NCBI RefSeq assembly: GCF_023343835.1
Contig: NC_064437.1
Coordinates: forward strand, 51,410,972-51,474,971
Source: Lagopus muta
Lineage: Eukaryota > Chordata > Aves > Galliformes > Phasianidae
Length of the DNA stretch: 64,000 nucleotides
Reading direction: 5' to 3'
A program made the translations under genes and the position numbers. Shown here piece after piece: positions 1 to 12,433 of this stretch (positions are counted from its first letter, which is position 1; every line of letters starts with the position of its first letter). The notes under the pieces are model-generated. The model worked only from the letters and a program-made list of their open reading frames with translations, was not told the DNA's origin and searched no databases.

Positions 1-640
1 ACGCTAGTTTGTATGATGTCAGCTAAACCCTTTTTCTTTCCCTTCCTTTCCTTTTATCTCTCTTTTTCTTTTTTAAACAAACTTCTTATCTCTGCTGCTA
101 TAGTGTTCAGTCATACCACGGAGTATTTTATATTCATGTTAGTGACACTACTGTCTGTACCCCATATGGGTAGCTGGTCAGAAATCACATTGCTCACATA
201 ATTCTGGTACACTCAAATATAAATGAGAAAAAGTTTAGCAGTAAGTAAAAATTGAGGGTGCTAATAAGAGGTCATTTTGTTTAATTCCTTTTATTATTAT
301 TTTTTTCCTGGATGTAGTTCTGTTGGGGTATAAAGTATTAGATATTTGTACTTTTACTGTCAAAGTAATGGACATAACTTTTAGCGCATTCACAGCTAAG
401 ATCTCTGTACTTGTTTTTCAACTAATTTTAAATGTACTGTATCTTTTATTACATGTTCTCTTAGATTGTTTTGCTAGTAATTCTAACAAGGCTTCTTCCT
501 TTCTGGCTTGGACTAATGCTTGTATGGAACTGCAGTACTGTGACTAAACATGGAGCTTAATGCTGCTATTGCTTACAACTGCTTAAACTTTGTAGTTTGG
601 ACTTTATTTTTTTCTGTAATAACTTATTAAATATAGTTGT
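1..640 (+). other. Possible 3' UTR end of the convergent neighbour (CPEB3?)
   Basis: AT-rich sequence without coding signature, ending at ATTAAA (626-631), followed by moderately T/G-rich sequence. In mammals CPEB3 lies tail-to-tail with BTAF1, so its 3' UTR would be expected to the left on the plus strand. The gene name rests on synteny only. Confidence 0.3.
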
Positions 641-3493
641 ATGAAGTACTGACACTTGTCATCCTTTGCACACGCTAAGGAAATCTTGGGGTATGTATTA
701 TGGGAATGCAAACAAGCTACAAAAAAACCCAAACACCAAATCCTCTACCTATTGTACAACTTTATACCAGATAAGACTCAGCGCATACACACTGTACTCA
801 CTTCCCACATACACTTACACATGCACATTTCCCAATTACTTTGTGACTACATGGTCCACTTACAACAGTACTGAGTGCCTTTTCAATTACCTTTTCTGAA
901 TTTAACAGTTGCCACCTACCTTACATAGTGCTTTCTAATTGGCAGTTTAATGATGGCTGCAAGCTAAACATTGGACCGATTGATTAAAAAAAAATGAGAA
1001 AGAAGCACTACAATATTAGTTGCTAATGGTTTCTATGCTAAGAATAGGAGACAATCGACTCAGCAACATGGCTGTTTGGAACAACACAGAATGCTTCCAT
1101 GAAAAAACTGTAACTTCTGCTATGTTGGGGTGAGAGGAGACACCACACGAATTATGCGTGTTTTATATCACTGCTTTCTTTTGTGTCTGCACAAAAACAG
1201 CTCAACAACCCTGCTGGAACGATCTGCACTAGAAATTACAGACTGACTCCAATGCTATAAATTAAGTGCCCATTTGGAAAGTATATGAGAAGCTTATGAG
1301 GCTGTGTTCGCCAAACAAGTGTTGTGCACACTCCCTTAGCATGCAGAGCCTTGCAACTTTGCATTATGTTGTTTTATCCTAACATTACCATGCGCAGTAA
1401 CTTACATACAAGAAAGCAGAAAGCTCGGATGCTAGAGAGCAAATAATGTTCAGGCACTGACTTGTTTTGAAACAGGTAGTGAATGAGTACAGCTCTAAGG
1501 AGAACAGTCTGCCGACTGCTCTTCCAAAAGTGTTTTTAGAAGGCAGTGATCTGTAATAGGAATTCTAGTAAATAAATGTATGAAAACTTACAGATTTCTG
1601 GTTACTTCGGAGTTAAATTTGAGAAGGAAGCTCTTACAAATAGCTTCCAGTTAATGTGTGTTAAGCTGCTGTGTTGCAGCCTCTAGCTATAGTGTTCCTA
1701 TGTAAGCAGCGCACTTCAAATTCTTCTGGACAAAACCAAATTTAGTTTTATTCCCATTCTCTACTACAGAAAAAGTTGCTGGAAGAATTGCAGCAGCCTC
1801 TCTGGAAATTTAATTCCCAGTCCTTCACTACTGCATTACTTATAGGACATCCCATGCTACTGGTGAGGTACTAATACCGTCAGTTTTCCTTCTTCAATTG
1901 ATAGCATTTGACTCAGACAATGCAATGCTCATAATAAAAATGCTTTCACTAATTTAAATCAATGGACTTCAAAAGTATAGAAAACTGCATGACCCCTCCT
2001 GCTTCTTGTTTGAATGTGTTATTCTTGTTAGGCTTAAACTGAAGCAACTACCTGTATGACTACTGAAGCTTGTGTACTAAGCCTGGTTAGGTACCCTTCT
2101 AAGCTAAACCAGCAAAGCTTTTCTTAATCAAGGCAGCAAACCAAAAGCACAGACCTGTAGAAAAGGTAAAGCTTAGCTCTTAGAAGCCGTAAGCTGCTTT
2201 CCTCGTGATCCAAACAAACAATATCTAAGCAGCATGAGCACACAGAGAGACCTGCTGTACATTCTCCCAGGGAAATGGATTTTAAAACAAGTAACTATAT
2301 TATTCTTGATAATTTATGTTACAGTCTATCTAAACATGTTCTAGCTTAGGAAATGCCTACATCGACTTCTACCGGACAGTGCATTTACTTCATTGCACCT
2401 AATGACCTGCAGGTGCATACTAGCAAAGCTGAGGTGAGGAGGAATGGGAAAAGGTTAAGCACTCCAGTTTTTCTCCATTTTAATCAACATTTTATCTATA
2501 AAAAATTCAGTCTGGCAGAAATAAGTAGAAGTGTTTAACAGCCATTATAACAGATATTATGTAACTCAGAAATAGGGCTGAAACCACAACCAAGAGACCC
2601 TCTGTCCCTCTGACCCCCACAAGCACCTGAATCTTTCAATTACTGACTTATTTCTGCACCTTCACCCTCTCAGCCCAGAGAGCCTTGGTTTGAATACAAA
2701 CATTCTTGGTTGGATGCAACAGCAGAAAGCAAGAGCCCTTCTCCAGTCTCAAGCAGTGTGAGCCAGTCAAGAGCACAAAACTGATATTTTACACTGAAAA
2801 GTAACTAGACTAGCCAGTACTAAAGCATCTTTCTTCTACTGCTTGAGCTGCTTTGGGTAATTCTACACCACATTTACTGTACAGGTGCCTAAAACTCAGA
2901 GGCATGCATTACACCCTGGTGCCCACAGTCTTAACAATTGGCCACAGTGACATTCAACTTCTTAATGCTACATAATTCCACAGATTCAGCTTTGTGACCT
3001 TGACTTTTTTTTTTCACTTCTTGTAGATTTGTTTATCTGCTAAAACTTGTGTATTGTGTTCTTTTATTCAAAGATGATAAGTACCATTGGTTGACCAGAG
3101 CAGAAACAAAACACTCCAAAAAGCACTGAAAAAAGATCTGCTACACAGGAAAATGACAGTAAGGCCCCAAAATACTGAAGAAACCCCACACAGTGAGATA
3201 AAATATGAAACAAATGATAACTCAAACCACATGCGTAAACCAAAAAAGGATAAAAAAGCAAATCCAGAGCTGGAACGTTGCAGTATTTTCCTGTTAACAG
3301 TTTGTAGGCAGAGAATGACCATTACTTTGTAGTTGTGCAATGAAAGCAGTAATCCCCACAGCACATACAATGTAGAAATGACAAACTTTTAGCAGTCTTG
3401 CTCTCTCTGATTAAAAAAAAAAAGTGAAAGTCTGCAGTTGCTGTGTTAGGACACATTTTCCCAGTCATCAGTCAGCTGAATGGAAACAGTTCA

Positions 3494-3609
3494 TTTGGAA
3501 GGGACCTACAAAGATCAGTGAGTCCAGTTGCCCAACCACTTCAGGGCTAACCATAATTTCAAGAACTTCAGTAAGTGCATTGTTCAAATGCTTTTTAAAC
3601 ACTGACAGG
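3494..3609 (-). mobile_element. Old CR1 fragment
   Basis: 'TGGAAGGGACCTACAAAGAT', 'CACTTCAGGGCTAACC' and 'TTTTTAAACACTGACAGG' match the 3' end of an older CR1 subfamily in minus orientation; diverged and short. Confidence 0.75.
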
Positions 3610-6450
3610 AATGTAACATTTGGAAAAACCCAAGAAAATCCAGTACTAAAATTCCATCAGTCATACTATTTCAATTACTATTATGAAAAAAAGTTTAATA
3701 TAGACCAAGTAGCCAGAATGACAAAAAACAAACACCACCCCCCATTCACAACCATACTATGAGCCTGAGCTCCACTGTACAGCATGTATGCAGTATAAAG
3801 AGTTAAGAGCAAGGGGAAAGATTAGTTTCCTGCAGTTTTGCCTTCTGTTAACACAGTATCTAAGATATAAAATAGGACTGTTTATAGAAACATCTTTTCA
3901 TATGCCCTAAACCAAAGATGCCATTGCTGAAGAAAGAGGATTTAAGAGAAAATACCTTCTGTCTTGATCCTCATTTCATATTTCTGGATGACACATGAGA
4001 TCAGGTGGGTGACAATGGCCTTACTATTGAGAAGTGTTGCCAAAAACAAGACAGCACTTTTGCTCTTTTGCATAGTGTTTCAACTCCTGTATTTAAGTAG
4101 AATTTAGAACTATATTTATAGCAGCTTCTCTGCTCTGGAAACTGCTTTCACTTGCAGAAATGATGTTCTCTAGTAATTAAGTTGTATATTATAAGCTGCA
4201 GTGACAGCCACTAAGCAAAACAGTTTGGGCTAAGCCTGTCCGCTTTTAATCCCAATTTCTTGACTACTATGAATCAACCTCTCCACTTGTGCTCCTGTCA
4301 AGAGTGAAGAGTTCATGGGGATTGGTTGTGCCGGATCTTTTCACGGGGGAATTAAGCTGCATTCATAATGCCACAGAAGCTACTGCAGAGTCAGCAAGCG
4401 GCAGTGCCTTTCTATCATAGAGTCCTCTTAAATCACACTCTGAAGGAAGAGTGTAACAGAAATAGCATTAGCAAGAAGAGAGCACTTCGTATCAAGTATT
4501 CAAACAATCTATGCCCAGTTTTTGTGCCAATCTCAAAGGCATTGTCGGATTAAGAAGTCTGGAGGGTTTTGTTCTCCCATTTGGTGGGAAACAGCTGTGA
4601 GAAGACATCCAGGAAAGGTAGTCAATACGCTGTACAGTCAGCTTCAATTTGCAAGTTCGGAAGACTTTGTCCCTGAGCTCAGGCTGTACTGCTGAGCCAG
4701 TGCCATGTGACAGCGAGCCTGCCCAGCTCCTGCTAAAAGGAGTTCTCCCTGGCTATCTCCAGCACACATGCTGTTCTCGCAGACTGAGCCTGTCATCACT
4801 AGCTGTACCACCTGCTTGGACTCCCGGGGCCCTTCTGCAACTCCTATTACTAAGCCATTCACTAGTTATAGATTCATCCTGGCAGTGAGACAAGGCAACC
4901 AGCAAAGACGCTATTTCTTTCTGGATCTGAAGAACATGATCTCCTTTCTGAGGTATCAGAAGGCAACTGGTGTCACCTGTCAGTCCAACCCCTCCCCATG
5001 AGCAGTGTCTCAGCCATGCCCCAGACTCTTTCACCCCTCCATTCAGATCACCCTGATCTAACTCTGAAGAGTGAACAGAAGGCTTAACTGCAGGACTGCA
5101 CAGCTGAGCAGAGAAAGAGGGCAGTATCAGGCTGCACTGCCCGGTGAAACCCAGAGCTACATGCTCCCATTTCTCCTACAGGAGCCATGAAAACCTGCCA
5201 TAAACTGCATCCCACTTCTTGCTGTTTTGCAAGAGATGTGTGGGCTGCATCTGGGAGCAGCTGCGGATTTTATAACAGAGAAGACCAACAGCAGCTGACA
5301 ATGTTCCTCAGCTGTGCATGGCTTTTCCTGCTTCCTGAAGGAAGTGCTGAAAATATGGCCTAGAGCTAGGAAAGAGTGACAAAGCTGGCTAGCAAGTAGC
5401 AGGAGGGTGATGCCTGAGGTTATAAGGAGCTTATCTAGGCAGATCATCACTGATTTGAAGGTGCCTTCTATAGTTACAGAAAACTGAAAGGCCCATGCGA
5501 TTCTTTACACACGTAGAGTTGCCTGCACAGATCTGCCAGTGACCCTTGTAATTCCATGTCCCGCTTCAAAGAGTTACCAGTCTCAAATTCTTAAGCAAGA
5601 TGTGAAAGAAATTCTGTTTTGTCAATTGTGGAGCAACTTGCCCCATAGAAGGATGATGCTGGAGTAAATTAGAAGTCCCAGAAGACAAGAAATAATTTTA
5701 TATAATTTCTTTCTTTCCAGAAGCACGCAGGGTCTGTGGCTTGGAAAACCTAGCACTGCACAGGATTGTTGTAAAAGTGGGCTCTTGTCCCAGAACCTCA
5801 ATGGTATGGGCAAAGCACGTTTCAAAACAAGAAGGAATGAAATATATATTTAATGAAAATGCAAGTAAGTTTGCATAATGCACTTTTGTTAGGTAAACAG
5901 CGAAAGCACAGCTTCTTAGGAATAGCAAGCTTATTGTTAGTTTTGCCATTCTTCCACTGTGACCTGGGCCAGGCTGGACAATCTGTTCTTCAAGGGATAG
6001 ATGTCATTAAAATACAAGGGATGGCCTGCACCAGAATGCAGTAATTTCTCCCTATTATAGGCTGATTCTTCCACAGTCAAGGACGGGGTGGAAGATGGCT
6101 TGTAGACATTTCCTAGCACAAGTGATTAAAAATAAATGATCTGATGCATCACTGCTCAGAGGAAGGGAGAAACTCCCTCACTCATCTAGCTTAGTGTGCA
6201 GTATAGCAAAGGACAGATTTTTGAAAATTCAAGACAAGGAACCCAAAGACACAAATACATTTCCCTACCTACCACTGTCCCAAACAGTCCTTCCTTTCCC
6301 TGAGGAGTTAAGCTGCTGTACCTTCTCCTTTGCAGTCCTGGGCTCTATTTATCTCTTATTTATAATGGAGCTGATGTAGCTCTATTTACTGTACTAATTC
6401 TTAGGGGAGCACATATTTTTTCCCAATCCACATGCAAAAGCAATTCCATT

Positions 6451-6500
6451 TAGAATTATAGAATGCTTTGGGTTGGAAAGGACCCTTCAACTTCTAACAC
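6451..6500 (-). mobile_element. Very short CR1 tail
   Basis: 'TAGAATTATAGAATG' then 'GGGTTGGAAAGGACCCTTCA', only about 50 nt of a minus-strand CR1 3' end. Confidence 0.75.
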
Positions 6501-9500
6501 ATCTTTGCATTGCCCACTTTGAGCTCTGTCTGCTTCTGAACCTTGTGGAAAAATGCACCCAAATTTAGAAAAGCTTGTGTAAACTCTCTGCCAACTAGCT
6601 ATGTTGACCTGTGTTTCAGCTTTAGCAGTATACACTGCTTAGCCTCTTAGTTATCTCTAGGGTGTTTATCCCCATTAAATTATCTATGCAATGCATAATT
6701 CTCACAGCTGAAGCAGATTTTCTGCCTGTGATTATACAGCAAAGTAGGCTACCACCTTTCTACCACAAGGGAGTAAAGAAGAAATGCTGTTAAATTTGGT
6801 GAAAGACTTCTGGGAGCCACGATCTGAACAGCTATAGGAGCCAGAAATCCCCTAGTCAGCAATGCACTCAAATACAAGCCTGCCTGACTGGCTGGAATTA
6901 CTTATGTGCTTAAAATTATACACACACTGAAGTCATTGCCAAACTGGGGCCGATGGTTTGCTCTGGCATAGCGAGGTCAAAGAACCACTAACCTAGTGTG
7001 TACCAACTCCTATGGTTCTGTTGAAGTGCATAGGTACTCAGGAAGCTGATCTGATTTTCAAATAGATGTAACTGAACTGCTCGCTATCTATGTGCTTCAG
7101 TCTGCCTGAACCACACAAACGTTTTGAATATTTATAACATTTGCAAAAACTTTAGTTTCTTCATATTGAAGAAAATATTAATTAGTAGATAGGGAAGAGC
7201 AGTAAGAATTCCTCCTTCTCAGGCCAGGCTATGACTTCCCACTCAAAGCTTGTGTCACTAATTGTTCTTGAAAATAGTTCTGTTTTATCATTGTATAAAG
7301 ACCTCGGTACAAAGCAGAGTTCTGTTGACTTGGAATTACATAGAACACAGACACAGATCCTACCCTGAAGTGCTTTCAGTCTAATTAGGCAAACCAAACA
7401 TATCACATAAGAGGAATGAAAGGACTGAAAATAAAAGACCATACAGGTCATTGTTACAAGCTAACTCAGCACAATCAGCTCCTACCTCTGTTTCCACTGT
7501 AGAAAACATTTATTGGTGTCTATTAATTCTGACACTTGACAACAACAAGGACTTTAAAATATTGGTTCTTTCCTACTGTTTAAAAATCTGAGGTTGAAAG
7601 CCTGATCCTTGTTGGAGTGACTGGGCCAGTTTGAGAGATTGTGCTTGTTTCACATGTAACTGGCTCCCTATCCTCAGCATTAGATTTTATTAGATCACTG
7701 CTTCAAAGACACGGCTATGATGTTCAATTAAGACTATGGCAGCATTCAAACAAACCTCGTACTCAGAAGTGCACAATACGAGAGGGTTCTTCTCAGAAAT
7801 ATCCCATTACATACACACTCATTTTCAACCGAGACTGAATTAGTCAAAACCTATTCAATGTACTTACGTTAACACTACAAATCCCTTTGGATTGCAAATC
7901 AGATTGGCAGAAACAGGAAGAAAAGGCTAGCTCAGACATGAGGAACAATTCAGGCATCCAAACTCACAACAGTTATGACTCAATCGGGCTTGATTTCTGG
8001 CAGGCAGATTAAAATGCATTGTTTGTACCAAATAAAGCATGAATAACAGTATCGCCTTTGTCTGCCTCTTCATCATACTGCTGTTACTAGAGCTGCTGGA
8101 GAAAATCCCCCCTGCTGGTAGTACTCGGGAAGAGACTTTACCTTCAGTTTGCTGCTTGCACGAGGTTTTATAGTGAGGCTGGTCTGGGAAGACTGCTCAA
8201 GTATCTCTGTGCTTCATTTTATCTGCCCAAGTCCTAAGGTATATATATGATGAGGTCACTGCTGGATTGCTCCTGTTCTTCAAGTTGCTCTGATCCAACC
8301 ACTCCATCTGAAAAATTACAACAGACTTTTCTTAGTAGTGCAGTTGATGAATCAAAATCTAAAGGATGCATCTCCAACTCCTGCATTTACTGTTCTTCAT
8401 TTGCTTTATTCTTAGAAAAAGAGCTAACAAGGCTGCTATCCAGTAGGACAAATGGCCATAAGAATGCATTATCATTTCTTCAACCCACTAGGCAGGATGC
8501 CGTCATGCTTGTGAAATAATAGGGGTATTCTCCATTTAGACTGAAAAGAAGCCTGACAGAATCAAGTGATGTAATTTGGGGATAACAATAACCTTTCTGT
8601 TTGTATTGTTTCTGTACCCACTAGAAAATCAAGAATAGATTTTTAAAGAAGCTGTAGGTAATTACTGTATATATTATTATATGCATTGTTACATATTACA
8701 GTTCATATTATAACAGTAGCACTTCTTTTTTAATTCAGCTTTTGCTCAGGTAAGACAAAGTACCGAACTATGCAGAAAGGAAAAGCTAAGAGGCATACAG
8801 AACATTACTATTACATGTCCAGAAAACAAGTCGTGCTTGGTGAGAGACCAACCTGTATATTGAATTAGAACTGAGTAACTTGGTTACCTGCCTTAACTCC
8901 CAATGAATTCTGAAATCTCATGTCAAGTTTTTTATTCTTCTTTTCCTTTTTAATAAGCTGTGGATGACATACAGCAGGGCACTATTGTTTTGAGTAAAAA
9001 CTACCTCTATACTTGTTCTGGTGAACAAAGAAACTGAACAATCACAGGACTCATCCTTGCAGAGACCTGCTTTTCCCAAGCCCTGTATTGGTTTTCCTAC
9101 TTTCCATTACTCATTACAGAAGGCTGAAAACTGTACCACCAATCACTGTATCACCTCAGCACTCCTCCTCCTCCTGGGAGGCACAATTTCAGCCTGTCTA
9201 GCTTCCAAAGTTTTATTTTAACAGAATCCACCTACTTCATTTTTTTCCTACTTATGTCAGAAAGTCAGACTGCAGGAACCCATCATTTAGTAAATGTGGA
9301 ATGCCTCCAGCAGTAACACAGCACACATGGACTACTTTAGAAAATGTAATTATTGGGTTGGCATTTTCAACACATCTCTGAATACATAACATGTTATAAT
9401 TTGAGTCCTTACTGTGTTACCACTTACCAACGCAGAGAAAGAGGCACTGCAGTGGAACTGCTCTTTAGTCTCACCACAATTAACACCTGCCACAGGAGAT

Positions 9501-10899
9501 GTAAATTCCCTAGCAGATGGGTCCTTCCATTAGCACAAGGTCGAGGTTTCCTCAAACGAGGAGAAGAAATTAGAGGTAAAGACATAAGAGACAGTATCTT
9601 TTTCTACTTTTCTCTTTTTCTTTTCCCATTTCCCAAACACAGTAAGGTTTGTTTTGCTTGCTTGTTTTCAGGATTTACTTTTGAATCTTTTTGCTGATTG
9701 GGAAGTTTGTTACAACAAGTTTTAGACACAACTCCCTTCCAGTATTTTGTGTATTCTATCACATTTATACAACCTTACTTACAAAGTCTGTGCCCTGTGC
9801 TGGTAGATGCCTCCTAAAATAGAATTCACATTTGATGAAACATTTGCTGTAGGTCTGCAGAGATCTGTCTGATTACGTGATTATAACAGCTTTTTGCTAC
9901 TAAGCTGGCTAAGTATACAAAAGTAACTTCTTCCTTGATATCGCATTTCCAAACAAGTAATTCCACAAGAATTTTTATCAGTCATCCATAGGAAACAATA
10001 AGGTAGAACTCATTTCTGCCAACTCCCAAATGTTTCGGAGATTTTTTCCTTGCCCCACCACCCCCAAAATGCTCTCCAATAACATCTTCAGGTTTATACA
10101 AGGTATCCACTTTTCCAGATATGCTTCTAGTCCTCAAAATCCCAAAGAAAATGTTGAGAACTCAAGGTCTAATATTTTGTTTCTTCTTTGCTTAATTTTA
10201 AAATTTATGTCAGATTCTGGCAGAGGAATGGGTTGGACTATGAGGAAACAGCAGAAGTCTGTGCCAGCAGTGTAAGAAAACTTCTATCTATACTACAAAA
10301 CATTCCAGTGAATACTGTAAGGTATGGAATTGTTATAGTCGTAGAGAGACCTTGGTGCTTCTCAGCTCCTTTGAACTTCTGTAAATGCCAACGTGCAAAG
10401 TCACAACACAAGAGCAAACATTCAGCAGAATCCTTCGTTGAAGAGATCTACTGGTGTTATTGTGTCCTCAGCCTCAAATAACTAATTAGCAGCTGCCCCC
10501 CATCTTTTAACCAGTCTGCAGCATGGGTCAGTGCCACAGCCACACGCTGCCCTGATAGCCCTTCCCATTTCCATGGCAGCCAAATTAGGGTTTAACTTTC
10601 ACTCATCTCCCGTTTCTCAGCTGTGAATAATCCCATGCTGCTCAGTCTCTGCTCCCTGCCCTAAGGCGTTTTACTGGGCCAGCTGACGACTGCCTAAAAA
10701 CAAAACGAAAGAGAAAACAGCAAGAAATGCTCCTGAGCTTAACAGTGCGGTGTGAGGAACAGGCTGCATCGCCAGCCTTCGTCATCTGCAGAGATTAATT
10801 AAAGGATAACGTTTGCTGCAGAGTTTATGTGGTAATAAATAGCTTTTGTCGCTGATTAAATGCCAAACCAAAACCGATTAAGGCATTCGATAATTACAA

Positions 10900-11350
10900 A
10901 TGCTGTTTATCGTCTTGAGTAAACCTGTGCCACAGACGCAAGTCCTAGCACACGAGAGCAGCAGCACCTTACTCCCCGACTGCTCTGCAAGCAGCAAAGC
11001 AGCACCGTTAGCGATAGGCGAAAGGATTCACAGTCCAACCGCCCTGCGCTCAGTTTTGGGGCCGCTCTTTGGAAACCCACGGGCCCGCACGGCCGCGGTT
11101 CCGTTCGTGACAAACATCGCCGCGCACGCGGGGCTGCGCCGAGGCGGCGGCGGCGGCTTCTGGAAGGCTCGGCGGGAAAGGCGCGTGCCGCCTAACTGCC
11201 CCGCGCCGCTCAACGGCCGCCAGCCTCGCGCCGGCTCGGCCCTTCTCTGAGCAGCCAAGGGGGCGCCCGAGAGCGGTGGTGCAACTTGGAGCTGTAGGGG
11301 GCGGCGGGGTACGGGCGCGCTCGCTGTGTCGAGGCCTTTCATGTTCTTTT
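10900..11350. promoter_or_regulatory. Orphan CpG island
   Basis: CpG-dense sequence (peak 11,040-11,330) about 6 kb beyond the BTAF1 3' end. It has an E2F-type GGCGGGAAA near 11,170 and a CTCF-like CCAAGGGGGCGCC near 11,255-11,267. No known gene starts here that I can identify. A plus-strand splice donor, AGAG|GTAAGG, follows at 11,473/11,474. Confidence 0.7.
11252..11268 (+). promoter_or_regulatory. CTCF-like motif
   Basis: CAGCCAAGGGGGCGCCC matches the AGGGGGCGC core of the CTCF motif with reasonable flanks. Motif match only. Confidence 0.4.
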
Positions 11351-12225
11351 TATTATTATCGTTTTTATTATTTTGGGCTTTCGCAGCCATCTGCCCGCTA
11401 AGCGTGTGTGGTCTCCCAAGCTTCGTGCTGGTCGCTGCTCAGGTGGGAAGGCTGAAGCAGAAGGTTCCCAGAGGTAAGGTGACGGCAACTGCTTCTCGTG
11501 TCCTCTGCTCCTCCTCATTGCTCCCTGACCCCTTACGAGCCCGTGTAAACCATCACGGTGTGATTTTGGGTGTTTTGCTTTATTTGTTGCCTTGATAAGT
11601 AACGGGCACAGCCAAAGAGTGATGTAACTTGTAGCTGCAGGAACACACAGTTCTACATTTTATAAACAATAATTAACTGCTGCTGACTGTACCAGCTGTG
11701 CAGAGAAAATGCTGGTCGCGTCTTGTAGCTTTTACAAGGGCAGCAAGGAAAGCAGAAGTACCAACTTGGAGTTCTGTGCCACATTGTGTTTTCTGGCTTG
11801 CAAATGAACTGATAATTTAACTGATCAGAAGCCTAGGGGTGAGCACTACATTCATTCCAAACAGTGGCAAACACCCGTGGGCAGGCGATGACCATTAGTT
11901 TGCCTGCTGTGCTCAATGCTTCTATGCACAGTCTGTTGTAAAGATAATGCTCTTGAATGTGGGTAGTATTTGGACTTTATCTTTACCCATACTGGTAAAG
12001 GTATTGAAGGCTCCAAAAGGAGCAGGAAATAGCACCTCAGTACTTGCAGTTTGGTTGACAAACCTGTGTTCTGTGAGTGATGATATTTGCAAGATGGAGG
12101 CGCCAGGATGAACAGCTGCAGGTGTTCCTCAGCATTCGATAATTTGGAATGAGTGAGGATGTGGGTAGTGTGTAGAAACAAGGAAAAAGCTTTGAATTTT
12201 TTCTTGAAGTCACACTTATTTTCAG

Positions 12226-12433
12226 AGAGTAGCAGAAATGGTAAGTGACAACTTGAAGCAGTGATGGAGCACCTGGTGGGAAGGCAGGGCCAGGAGCTCA
12301 GGTGCATGCAATGTACCTGAATGACCGGAAGAGGTGGAGCCAGGATCCAGTCCTTGCCACACCTCATTTAAGGGTTGGCACTGGAAGCGAGGATACTTGT
12401 TGGAGATCCCTGCCTACCTGAGTCCTTCTAAAG
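12226..12433 (+). ncRNA. Candidate lncRNA exon downstream of the orphan CpG island
   Basis: Bounded by a good acceptor (CACACTTATTTTCAG) and a strong donor (AAAG|GTAAGC). It would pair with a first exon ending at 11,473. No long ORF. Purely a splice-signal prediction. Confidence 0.25.

Larger units (their letters stand above)
641..10879. other. Intergenic DNA, no gene recognised
   Basis: Mostly about 40% GC, with two small CR1 remnants and a locally GC-richer stretch at 4,640-5,450 where several short overlapping ORFs occur on both strands. None has a domain I recognise. Confidence 0.65.

Noticed and set aside
11028-11390. ORFs of 116-120 codons on both strands of the orphan CpG island
   Set aside because: Mirror-image openness typical of CpG-rich DNA.
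11852-12367. A 171-codon minus-strand ORF
   Set aside because: No domain, no conservation evidence and it overlaps the candidate plus-strand exon; probably chance.
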